Positions 11,729-23,451 of a stretch of DNA of 64,000 bases are shown here, piece by piece. Position 1 is the first letter of the stretch; each line of letters starts with the position of its first letter. Made by a program: the position numbers and the translations under genes. Location of the stretch: positions 273,265,349 to 273,329,348 of the forward strand of contig CM054062.1 of the NCBI GenBank assembly GCA_028641055.1. Direction: 5' to 3'. Under the pieces are notes generated by a model. That model searched no databases and was not told the origin of the DNA. It saw only the letters and a program-made list of their open reading frames with translations. The DNA is from Alopecurus myosuroides. Lineage: Eukaryota > Streptophyta > Magnoliopsida > Poales > Poaceae.

Positions 11729-14259
11729 CTAAAAGGCGTTAAAGAAAAACACTTCTTGGGAGATAACCGATGGTTTTATTTTTTGATTTGTTTTTGTCTG
11801 TTTTATTTGAGTCAAGGGGTTGTATACTTCTGTAGAAACTCCTTTGTATATTTATTTTCATGTATTTCTTGTGCCAAGTAAAGATTCTAGCAAAATTTGG
11901 AGTTGGTTATGGATTTCTGCGCAGAAAACAAATTTCTGCTATCCACCGTAAAAAATCGCATAATTCACAGGAAGATCAAAATGAGCTAAAATATTTTGTG
12001 CTTATTCCTCAGCTAATTCTGAATTTTTTTCTCTATTTACATTTTTTGATCTGAGCAACATAAGTTCCCCTAAATATTCGTCTTTACAGACTGTTCTCGT
12101 TTTGATAGATTCTGCCTTTTTTGCTTGTATTCTCTCTTTTACTATGTCGAGTGGATTTCTTTTATCCACGAAACATCAGTGTCTGTAGCTAATGTTTAAA
12201 ATTATCAATAATGCTTGTGTCCTTGCATAACATGTGATTTTTTAATTATGCATTAACCCTCTAATGCGAATTACATTGAGTGTGGTGTGAAGGAAGTTTT
12301 CAAGGGTCAAGAGAAGAGGGTGATATAATGTGATCAAGAAGAATGCAAAGACAAAGCTTGGGGATGCCCCAATGGTTCATCCCCTTGTTCATCAACAATT
12401 TATCAGGTCACTTCTAGTGAAACTATATTTTTATTCGGTCACATCATATGAATTTTACTTTGAGCGTCTGTTTGTTTTTCTTTTGTTTTCCTTGCTGCAA
12501 TAATATTTTTGGAACCTAGCATTCTTTGTGTGGGAGAGAGACACACTCCACTTTTTCATATGAATACTCGTTATGCTCGTACTCTTATTTTTTCTTCTAG
12601 TTGCTGCAAATTTCCCTTTTGGCTCCTGTTTTTCATGCATCTCTTATTCAGAGCAGTTAGTTCTAGTAGACTTGTGTTAGTAATCTCTTTTTTCATTTCT
12701 ATATCTCTTGGAGAGTTTTTGTTTAATATAAAATGTTTGGTGTCGGAAAGCAGTTGTACAGTTTTCGTACTTATAACGGTGCAAATAGAAGCTTGTATAG
12801 ACAGTGGCTAGACTTTTTCATGTCATGCTAGATGTTATTTTAATTCTATGCTTAGTAGTTCTAATTGTGGCATGACTTTTCTCAAATAGATTAGAGTGCT
12901 TAATGTGCCATTGAAAGAATCAAGAGTTGTTTTTGTCATATTGAAGCATGAATTTGTGGTGTTCTCCTTCGAATGATTTATTTGGTTGACTCGTTGCATG
13001 CTTACACCATGTTTATGACTACAAACCAGTCACTTATAGCCTCTATGATCATTTAGTTTTTTATTTGTAATACCCTTTATGCTTTGATTAATAATGTTTT
13101 TGTCGCTATGCATGATTATGGCCATTATTGCTCTCTTGATTTGTCGCTCCCAGTCTTTTGCTAGCCTCCACCTGTAGTGAGTATGAGTCTACTCGTGCAT
13201 CAAACTCCCAAAAAAAAGTTTGCCAAATGTTTCCACCATACCTACCTACATGTGGTATTTAACCGCCACTCCAAGTAAATTTCTCATGTGCTACCTTTAA
13301 AACTTTCAAAATTATTCCTGTTTTGTGCCCCTGTTTTAGCTCATGAGGACGTAAATAGAGAATCTTTATCTCACTTGTTGATTTGACTTTACACACCTGG
13401 ACTAGTGGCTTCATCTGCTTATCCAAATGATAGAAGAGATGGCAGCAGGAAGCCCAGCCCCAAAATTGGTTACTATTAAATTCGCTTCACTATTCCCCCC
13501 CCTGATTTATCAGTCAAAGCATAATTGTGTAAACAAAAGAGAAAGAGATATGACCTTCTGACCCCAGTTGCGTCCTTCAATGGGAGCCGATCTTGTGAAG
13601 TCTAGTTGGCTTGTGGCGTACTGTATTTTCTGTTTACCATTCGTTGGCATAAGCATACACCTCTCTAAAAAAATGTTTTCAATACCTCTGTTTAATAAAA
13701 TAGAAATCTCTAGCACATGAGTTAATCCATGCTTCCCTCTGCGAAGAGCTTTTCTTATACTTTTTTGTTGAGTTTCCATCTTCTAACTTTATGCACAATT
13801 GAGAGAGCATAGTCGCCATTCTGAGTTTACTGTGCATTTGTCCCAGAAACATTATTAATTGATTCATGATGTATTATTATTTGCTCTCAAATTATTTGTT
13901 CTAGTCATCCACTTGAACTTTGAAGGTGTCCTGGAATTTATGTTTTGCCCCATTCTTAAGGACAAGCGAATTATCACTTTGCTATGTTTTCTCTATGCTC
14001 GAAACAAAGGTATAACTTTCAAGTGTATTATTATTCATGATCTTTTATTTGTGTTACTTTTCATGATGCAAGGTGATTTCTAAGTTTCATTGTTAAAATT
14101 ATATCTATCATGCATGTGTTTTACGTTCTATGATCTTAGCGTACACATGCTCTTACAATTTAGATGATCAAGTTTATGTTGGTAGCATGTCACCTCAGAA
14201 ATTATTTGTTTTTATTGTTTACCTACTCGAGGACGAGTAGGAACTAAGCTTGGGGATGC
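11729..14259 (+). other. Long conserved 3' noncoding region of element B
   Basis: Starts at CCTAGCTAAAAGGCGTT, which is shared with element C at 41403, and is collinear with C for over 1.5 kb, including the block around 13127-13600. No ORF of substance. It ends with the polypurine tract AAGCTTGGGGATGC (14246-14259) directly before the 3' LTR. Confidence 0.65.
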
Positions 14260-15861
14260 TGATACGTCATAAATGTATCCATAATTTCTGATGTTCCATA
14301 TTGTTTTCATGCCATATTCTACACGTTTCCTTTAGATTTTATGTCATTTTTATCGATTTCCTGGGACCAACCTATTGACAAGATGCCATAGAGCCAGTCC
14401 CTGTTTTCTGTTGTTTTTAGTTTCGGAAAATTTCTTCTAGAAATATTCTCGGAATTGGACAACTCAAATCCCGGAAGTCTTAGAAAGTTGTCGCGCACAC
14501 GGAGTTCGGAGGAGACCCGGAGGGGAGCCACATGGGCCCCACACCATGGGTGGGCGCGCTCCCCCTGGCCGCGCCCAGGGGTGGTGTGGCTCCCTGCCCG
14601 ACCACCGATGTTGCCCTCTCGCCTACATACTGTCCCCAAAGGATTAACCCTAGAGACAGAAGCCTTTTCCATGAAAACATTCACATGTGCCTTCATCGTC
14701 AACCCTAGTTCGGGAAGTTCTCGAGCTCTCCCCGACACCCTGCCGGGAGGGGGAATCATCACCGGAGGGCTCTACACAACCATGCCCGCCTCCGGAATGA
14801 TGCGTGAGTAGTTCATCCTTGGACTACGGGTCCATAGCAATATCTAGATGGTTGTTCTCTCCTCTTTATGCCTCATGTTTAGATCTTGTGAGCTGCCCTA
14901 CATGATCAAGATCATCTTATTGTAATGCTACATGTTGTGTTTGATGGGATCCGATGAATATTGAATTCTATGTCTCATGATTACCAATCTATCAAGTTCT
15001 TTTCATGTGTATGTTATTTATGATCTTGCATGCTCTCCATTGTTAGTAGATGCTCTGGCCAAGTAGATGCTAGTAACTCCAAGAGGGAGTATTTATGCTC
15101 GATAGTGGGTTCATGCCTCCTTTACATCTGTGCTCGAGTGACAGAAACGTGATAGATGGAGGATGTGTTGTTGCCATTAGGGAGAAAACAACGATGTTTA
15201 CATTATTTACATTACACACTTTCCTTACCGCAATTATCTATTGCTTGCAACTTAATACCCAAGGTTTGCTTGGATGACATTCTGAGGGTGGATTTTTAGT
15301 CATAGATGCAGTTGGATGACGTCTATGTATCTTTTTGTAACGCCGTCATGAATCATATAGTAATCATCATGTCATGCATATGCACTATGGTGCAGCCTTT
15401 ATATCTGTCAATTTCCCAGCTGTAATTTGTTTACCGCACATTCTACCTATCTGTCTTGGGAGAGACACCTCTAGTAAACTGTGGACCCCGGTCCATTTTC
15501 CCCATACTGATAATACAATCACTGCAATCTCTATTTTCATACCGATGCTACTGTTTTCCTACTGCCATCACTATTCTCTTTCATCTACTGCAAAAAGATA
15601 TTATTTTCCACACGGAACGTTTAACCTCTTTGTGTTCAGCAAAACCGGTGAGATTGACAACCTCGCTGCTTTGTTGGGGCAAAGTGATTTGAATGTGTTG
15701 TGTAGGTTCCACGTTACTTCTGAACCGGTAGTGCGCCCTGCCGCCTCATCTGCATCAACCTTCGAAAGTGATTTCTTTCTCCTACTGGTCGATTTAACCT
15801 TGGTTTGCTCTTCATACCTTCCTCTTGGGGTCTCCCAACGAGTGCAAGATCTGCTCCATCG
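14260..15861 (+). repeat. 3' LTR of element B
   Basis: About 1602 bp, starting TGATACGTCATAAATG. The end is placed by alignment to the 5' LTR; the expected final A at 15861 is a G, so the boundary is approximate. The following sequence is gag of element E on the other strand. Confidence 0.85.
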
Positions 15862-17024
15862 TAGGCTCACATAGAGTTTCAATTGGAGGTAAATTCTTCA
15901 CGTCTTCCGATTTAAATAACCTTATCTTTAATAGATTTCTGAGCTTCTTGCATGTGTTCAGGATTAAGCAAAAGAAATCCTCTTTTCTTGGGCGTAGGCA
16001 ATGGTATAGGTTCAAGAATATCCCAATCATCATGGTTCTTGGCTATATTACCCAATAATTCTTCATCCTCTTCCACAGTTCTTTCCTTGAAAATACAACC
16101 AACAAAACTATCCTCGGATGTCCTAGATTCAGTGGTTAGTCCATTATAAAATATATCAACAAACTCATACTTAGGTATTCTATGATCATGCCCACCCTTG
16201 AGAGTAGCACAAAATCTCCCCAAGCTTTAGGAAGTTTCTCATCCTCGAATTGCTTGAAGTTAAAAATCTTTTGAAAGGCAGCATGTTGCATATGAGCAAA
16301 AAAATATTTCTCACAAAAGACACGAGTCAAACATTGAGGAGTCTAAATGCAACAATGAGTAAGATTATCATATCATCATTTAACATCCGCTTCTAATGAT
16401 AACATAATAGCCTCTTATCAAATTCTCATCAGAAAACAACATGCCAATCTCAAACTATTTAGTCAAGTGGGCTACCACATCATTATTTTCTATACCATCA
16501 AAGGGTTCAGTTTCAACCATTGGAATAAGTGAGAGATCAATAGAGAAATCAAACTTCTCATCTCTAATGTACACAAGAGATTTAGAAAATTCAGGATCTG
16601 GAGAAAACTTGTTTTTCATGGAATGTTTCTCAAGCAGCTTCTTAAAAGTCTTAGGATGAGGAGCAGTTAAGTTTCATCTAAATAATAACTCCCATCATTA
16701 TCAAGATCAGGTCGTTCAGGTGATTGTTCAGGAGTAGATAACAGTTTATCAAAAATTTCAGCATGGTCAATTTCTTTAGCTCTAGCAATTTTTGTGTCTA
16801 AAAAGGAACCTAGAGAAAAAATATGTATCAAGCACAGTAGAAGCATCATAAAATTTATTAGACATAGTCTCAGACTCAACAGTAATAACACATGAAGCAT
16901 GCAAAGGGGTAACAAGTTTACTTAAAACAGAAGGTGAATCAAGTGCAACAGCGGTGTTCAAAGTTGTACCTTTCATTATGGTGGAAGGTAATATAGGAAC
17001 CTTTGGATAAGTAGTCTTTACCAT
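15862..17024 (-). pseudogene. Gag of element E, broken
   Basis: Starts at ATG 17024 and is readable in pieces on the minus strand. The segments 16136-16330 (AAFQKIFNFKQFE) and 15912-16223 (DIFYNGLTTESRT, KKRGF) match the gag of element A (IFNFKQLEEEKL, DIFYNGLNVESRT). Several frameshifts and stops separate them. Confidence 0.7.
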
Positions 17025-17115
17025 GATAGATAATAAATTGCAGCGAACAATATAATTCTCATGTGAGCTTACAAATAAAGCTATGCTCCCTGGCAACGGC
17101 GCCAAAAAATAGTCT

Positions 17116-18493
17116 TGATGGCCCACAAGTGTAGGGGGTCGCAATAGTCTTCGAGGGTAAATATAGCCCAATTTATTATCGACACAAGGGGGGTCAAAGA
17201 ATATTTATAAGCTTTAACAACTGAGTTGTCGGTTCAATTGCACCTGAAAAGTATGTCTTCACACAATTTATTAGTAGTAACAGTGATATAACAACAACAA
17301 TAGTTTAATAGTAATAGTAGCAGGAAAACAGTAGCAACAATAGTAACATCGAATGTAAACGGAATAAGTAGCAGTGCTAAAAACACCGTAGGCATAGGGA
17401 TGGATGTACGGGTGATGCATGAATGAGATTAACATGTAATAGGGGCAACACAAATATATAAGAGACTATCAAAGTCACAAACTATCATAGGCATGTTTCC
17501 CGAGAATTGTCGTGCGTGCTTGCAATAAGAACTTCCATGACATGTTTTGTCCTACCATCCTGTTGCTACGGGTCCAAAAAGGATCTAATCGTAATTAAGG
17601 TACTTGTTCTACCAAGCACATGAACAAATCATTAACATACGGTGGAAACATGTAATCCTCGAATTAGAGTCCATCCCCTCCGATATACCAACCATGTCAC
17701 CTTGGTGTCTCGGGTTCCGGACAATAATAAATGTATACAACCAATAGATATGATCCAAAACATCAATTATACTCATAATAACATAACATGTTCAGATCTG
17801 AAATCATGACACCTGGGCCCTAAGTGAAAAGCATTAAGCACTCCAAGTTGCAACAACGATAATAAACAACAATAGTGTATACTAGACATCAAGCCCTAAC
17901 AATCTAGCGATCTATTACATGATGAATCTCATCTAGTCCCTACCATCTCATCTGCCTACAATAGGGAATTACTCACACATCGAAGGGGGGATCATGGAGG
18001 GTTGATGGGGAGGTGATGGCGATGACGATGGTGACGATCTCCCTCGAATCCTCGTCCCGTAAAGGCGCGAGAATAGTAAATTCTATCTCCCGAACTAGGG
18101 TTTCGCGTGTCGGTGAAGCTGTGGATCATTTTCGGGAATCCTTTGGGGCTTCGGAGTTTCGGCATGAAGGAGTCTTATGGCCAAAGGGGACCCTGGGAGT
18201 GGTGCTAGGCCCCTAGGGGCCCACCAGGTGTGGCTAGAGGGGGCCGCGGCTACCACCCTTCTGGGGGCCCAGTTCCTCCCCTCCAGTTGTACTTCGGGCT
18301 CCGGGAGCCTTTCGGGGAAAAATAATTTTCTGATTTTTTCTCGAATTTTTTGAGGAAATTGATTTTCTCTACAAATGTAGACATCAAGGGTAATTCTGCT
18401 GAAAACAACGTTAGTCCGTGTTAGTTTGATCCAAATCATGCAAATGTGAGAGGAAAAAGTGGTTGGAAAAGTAGATACGTTTGCAACGTATCA
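17116..18493 (-). repeat. 5' LTR of element E
   Basis: 1378 bp on the minus strand, TGATACGTTGCAAACG... to ...GTGGGCCATCA. It is collinear with the 1389-bp LTR of element A. Confidence 0.88.
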
Positions 18494-19620
18494 ATGACAT
18501 ATTTCACCCCTTCAACCACTCTTGGAAGAGCCGGCTCCTCGTAGTAGACACCGTCTTGACCTCCTATGATGTTCAAGGATGCCTCTTCTAGGTCTTTGTA
18601 GTCTAAGGAGGGATTCAAAGGGAGGGAATGACTAACCAGCATTACTCAACAAGTTCATTATGTAAGGTGGATAGTTTGATGCATTATCTACAGTCCCCGA
18701 CTCCAAAGAGTCTTGAACTAATGCAGATTTTAAGTGAAAATATTTCTTCAACAGATTGATTTTATATGGAAAACTATGCCCTCCATGTCTTGACAGGTGT
18801 TAGAACTTCATGGAGTTCCTTTCCTGCAGCATCCACATCTCCTACCCGGAAGAGGGAGTAACATGTCACAATTTTATATACTCTGGAGAGGTGTGTTACT
18901 TTACCCATAAGCAATCAACACCATGTTGCACAACAAGGCGATCGTTCCTGTCCACACCCTCTTGGGTGTGGGGCCTGGTTGTTGATCCAAACCATTCACC
19001 GTGCTTCTCCACCACCTCACATGCCCACCCATTTCATGCAACGCAGGTTTACCCCTGATATTCTACCCCGCAAGGTACAACTACCTAGGCTCCCCGTGCA
19101 GACCATCATAGACACTAGAGTCTGTGGGCATTAAGGATTCCACCCATGTACATGTAGTCCCGTAAGACCTACATCGTATGGCTCTGACTCCCCGTTGACA
19201 TGTGAACGGAAGAAGATCACAGATGGATTCCTCGCCCCATACAAGTCTTATGGTTAACGCTATATTTACGGTGCAAGAACTCCGACGATATTGGTTATTA
19301 TGTCCTAGGTAATACTTTCCCGTGCAAATATAACCTCCACCAAACATCTCTTTCCACGGTTTCATTTGCCAGTCATATAGAATATCACCCCTCGGGTAGA
19401 TATCCAATTAGTAATATTATTATAAAAATAGGGTTCATGCCTTCTTTTGGAATAAGGCGATAACATACTATGATTTTGCAAATAGCTGCTAAGAAATATT
19501 CCAAAGGATATGAGCAAGTGATGAACTTGCCTTGAGACTGAAAGGTAGTGGAGTCTGATACTTGATGAAGCTCCACACTTCCTGGTTCTACAACATACCA
19601 TCATTGTTTGGCAAGGACAA
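18494..19620. other. Noncoding internal-like sequence of an older LTR element
   Basis: No gene recognised; all frames are short. Ends in GGCAAGGACAA, a weak polypurine tract, immediately before an LTR-like TG start. It looks like the 3' internal part of a large noncoding LTR retrotransposon into which element E inserted, but I cannot assign a family. Confidence 0.35.
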
Positions 19621-22576
19621 TGTTTAAAGAAACAAATGATGCTATTATGCATAATAATGATATGCATGCATTTTCTTTCAATTTATTTAAATTAATTAAG
19701 AAAATATAGGAATTTAATTATTTATGTTTAATAATTATATTTTATTTCTCTAAAATAGAGAAATGATAAACAAAAGGAATAATTAAATGATATTCTTTAA
19801 TTTTAGGAATAAGGAAACATTTCTTTAAATAATATTTTATTTTCTTAAGTTATTTAAAGGAATATTTTATTTTCTTAAGTTATTTTAATTTTCTTTGTGT
19901 TAATAACTTAATAATATTAATTTTATGCAAATAAATAGAATACTTATTTAAAATAATAATGGAGAATTATTTATAATTTTCTAAATGGTTTGAGTTATTT
20001 AAGTATAATTTTTATTCCTTTTAAATATCAATTATTGAATTTTGTGAATTTTATTTGAATTAACATTTTTATTCTTTTAATTATTTGGTCAAATGACCAT
20101 TATGCCCTCCCACCTGACAGGAGGGCCAGCCTCGGAGTCGGTTGGGTTGAACCAACTCGGTTCGACCAAGCAGACGATCTCACTCGGCCCCCCTCTCGCT
20201 CACCTCTCTCATCGGTCCCGCTCCACTCAAGTTCCCACGTCCAAAATTGTCGGCGTCGTCGCCGAATTATCCCGATCGACTCCGTCGCCGTGCTTGGGCG
20301 CAGACAACGCGCCATAAGATCCACTACGTGCCCCTCCGCTTCGATTTAGAATGCTCCCTGTGGTGGCCGCGCACAACCCAACCTTAGGCTAGGGTTTCAG
20401 TGACCCTAACACGCCACCATGCATGCGCAGCTCTGACGAGCTCCACATAGGCAGCCACGGTGGTTGCGTTGGTGTCTTCTTCGACTCTGTGGCAACCGCC
20501 ACCCTCGTTGCGGCTGTTGCTGCGACGCTGATGCCAGCGGGGCGGCCCTCCACAGACGCAGCCTCGACGCCAGAAGCTTCTGCATCTGCTACCTCGTCCT
20601 CGCCCTCACCTCTTCTTCCATGCCATGGTCATGACCATAGTTGTGGTTACTCCATGTGATTAACCCATGTCCCTCTTTCTCTGCCTTCTCCTTCCCTTGC
20701 TCTAGAGCCAGGCCATCGAGCTTGTGCTTAATGCGTGCTATTTGCGATAAACTTGGCCCTTGCTGCTCCTACGGTTAGTGCTAGCCCTGCTGCTGCCCGA
20801 TTACTTTTGTCAAATGGACAGGTCTAGTTCTTGGCCCCTAACAGATAGCTTGTGTGGGTGCTACTTTGAAAATTTTGTTCAGAGATGAGCCATTATTGAA
20901 TCCTTTAGTGATTCTGATTCTTGTAGGAGATCACGGTAATTTTATTCCTGTTATTTATGACTATGAAAAGGATTTCCATGAAGAGTAGTTGTGTTTGAGG
21001 TGAGCTTCTAAAAATATTAGTGCCCATCAACTCACTGGTGCAGATGCTTCTGAATTAATATGGCCTATTAATTATTTTCTCCTAATCGTGTGCATATATA
21101 CTTGCATGCCTCGCATGATTTCACACTAAGGTGCCCCTTTTTAGATGTGCCCAAATGTTTTTCATGCCCAACATGACTTGTGATGTTGGTACGATTTTAA
21201 GTATTTCTCTTTGTCCCCTTTCTAGCTATTTAACTGATAAGAACAGTTTACACATTATTTTATTGGCCTTGGCCTGTGATGTTACTCTGAGGAATATTTC
21301 TTTTAGATGAGAACATATATTATACTTACTTTTAATTCTCTGGGATGATTTTAGCATAACACTTCTATGTTGGACCGAGGGAAATAATTCCTAGCCCAAC
21401 TCCTTGTGCATTAAAGAATTTTTCTTTGCTAGAAATTGTTTAAGAAATCCACCTTGTGGTGTTATGTTGATGTGGCTGGTGATGTGCTTGTGGATCTGCT
21501 GCTGGTTTCTCTTGCTGGCGTGCTCCTCCAGCTCCAGGCTTGTAGGTGTTGCTAGTTTGATCTATCCCATGTTGTGCCGGGATTTCACAGGGTTTTGGTG
21601 CGGTGGATTAATGAACTAGGGAGTGTTTGGCTTTGGTCTGCTGCTATGAGTTGTGGAGCTCGAGCTGGTGCTAGTGGTAGTGGAGTGGGGCTATTCTCCT
21701 TTGCTCCATGGTTGCTTTGCCTTTTATCTACATGTTGTGGCTTTCAAAGAACAAAGATGTGATGTGTTGTGTCACCCCTATGATTGTGTGCATACCCCAG
21801 ATCTTTTTGCTCCAGTGACATGGACTCGATGATTTTGGTAGTATCCCTTGGGGTTATTTTCTTTTGACTTGACAAGTGGGCTTTGTTTGCACAACCAATG
21901 ATGTTGTACTGAGGCAAACTTGCTAAATTGAACAGATGCAACACTTGCTCCTTTTAACTCGATGATGAGAGTAGTAGGGCACTTCTCTGCTAATCTGAGA
22001 GTTCTACTAACCATAACCCATTTTAGTTTTATTTTGTTTTTTTCTTTTGCAAGAATCAAGTTGAAGATGGAATTTGAAGCTTAAAAGAATATAGGAATTT
22101 AGTGTAGGAACACTTTTGTACTTCCTCATTTGTAATTCGTTTTCTTGTAAATAAATTTGTAAAGACATTGTAACATTATATTAAATCAATAAAGCTATTA
22201 TTTTTGTTTTATAAATTACATGGATTGTATTATATTGTGTAGGGTTTTGATTTATAAATTGATTATAATTTATTTAATAACTTGTTATTTATATAGCTTT
22301 AATATTTAGTTTGAATTCAAATTCAAATGCAATGTCAATTAAATTTCAAATGTTGAATTCAACAACCCCAAAGAAATGTACACCTAGAGGTCATGTCTGA
22401 AATTTATCCTCCTTACTCTATTTGATCAAAACCCTAATCCAGGAAGACAGATAAACTCCAAACACTCAGGGGTTTTAATTTGCAAATAAATTGTTCAGGT
22501 TTTTCAAATGCATGCATGCAGATGCACAAATTTCTATTTCTACCCTTCGTTAGTTCCTAAAAGCTGGAATGTTACA
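19621..22576 (+). repeat. Possible ~3 kb LTR
   Basis: The segment begins TGTTTAAAG and ends GGAATGTTACA. Its parts are an AT-rich block (19680-20090), a GC-rich gene-like block (20100-20700) and an AT-rich 3' part with an AATAAA signal near 22188. The ends and the purine-rich stretch just upstream suggest a 3' LTR. No target duplication can be tested because the other LTR is not visible. The short ORFs inside (20093-20317, 20423-20659, 21404-21762) have no recognisable domain. An alternative is a degenerate host gene and its UTRs. Confidence 0.35.
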
Positions 22577-23451
22577 ACATACATTTCTCCACTTAGACAT
22601 ATATTTGCACTAAAATGTTGTCATATTTTTTTCCTTTGCAGTACTTCAACAAGGAGTACACTAACACCTACCTTAGAGCTATCTGACAAGAATTGGGTAT
22701 GACATCAAGGTGCCCTACGGCAAGAGCAAGAAAGTGGAGGATGTGAGGATCATGATTGGGAAAGACAAGAAGCAAGCGATCATGAAATCTCAGTGAATGA
22801 ATGTTGTTGACTCCTAGGGTCGAAATGATGGTGATGTGGTTATGTTTTGGTTTAAAAGAGCCACATCACACAATCTCAAACTTTGTGTTGACAAGATTGT
22901 TCCTAGTTGTTTTGGAATGGATACTCTTAAGCATGAGGCAATCATAGAAGCAGCACGACTACACTAGAATGTTTATTGTGAAGGTAATAATGGTCTATCT
23001 ATCTAGTCTAGGTGTAATGAACCAAGCAGCATGTTCTTTTGTCTGTTTATGATCTATGTAATGAACCAAGCAACATGTGATTTTGTCTATTTATGTTCTA
23101 TGACATGAACCAAGCAGCATATGCTTTTGTCTATTTATGGTCTATGTAATGAACCAAGCACAATGTGCTCTCTGGTATGTATGGTCTATGTAATGAATCA
23201 TGTATGGTATATATCCAGCATTTATGTGTCTGTTTGTGGCATGAGCATCTATCTATGAATGTATGGTCTCTATGCATAGCACTAAATAATATTAGGCTAT
23301 CTAGCCATAAAAGATTCAAAATAGCTTAGAGGCTTTAGTTGTCAAGCACAATGCAGTACATGGAACAATTACATGTTCAGTATATGAATCCATCATAGTG
23401 AACTAGAGAACATGCCATCAAAATGCATTACAATATCCCGCAGTAACATAT
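22577..23451. other. Flank between the LTR and the MULE relic
   Basis: Contains a decayed coding-like stretch at about 22680-22970 on the plus strand (pieces such as YDIKVPYGKSKK and VVMFWFKRATS) interrupted by stops, which I do not recognise. A 44-bp minisatellite follows. This may be the 3' flank of the MULE or a captured fragment; I saw no terminal inverted repeat. Confidence 0.3.
23017..23192. repeat. 44-bp minisatellite, 4 copies
   Basis: Units begin at 23017, 23061, 23105 and 23149 with ATGAACCAAGCA and keep exact 44-bp spacing. A fifth, partial copy starts at 23193. The first three are closely similar and the fourth is diverged in its middle. Confidence 0.95.

Larger units (their letters stand above)
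9775..15861 (+). mobile_element. Element B: gutted Athila-like LTR retrotransposon
   Basis: Plus strand. The 5' LTR is truncated on the left by element A and visible from 9775 to 10896. The internal region is 10897-14259 and the 3' LTR is 14260-15861. The primer site is at 10910-10927. The internal region has only a short ORF and decayed coding scraps, with no gag core, RT or integrase. A 240-bp LTR block compared by eye (9775 onward against 14768 onward) differs at about 16 sites, 6-7%, so it is much older than the Tat element at 30236. It is inserted in the gag region of element E. Confidence 0.85.
15862..18493 (-). mobile_element. Element E: Athila-like LTR retrotransposon, 5' part
   Basis: Minus strand: 5' LTR at 17116-18493, primer site near 17084-17104, then decayed gag running down to 15862 where element B interrupts it. 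The remainder is beyond the left edge. It has the same LTR subfamily as element A. The flank after its LTR is ATGAC (18494-18498), the candidate right target duplication. Confidence 0.82.

Noticed and set aside
18810..19058. 82-codon ORF upstream of the possible LTR
   Set aside because: Short, no domain, within noncoding LTR-element sequence.
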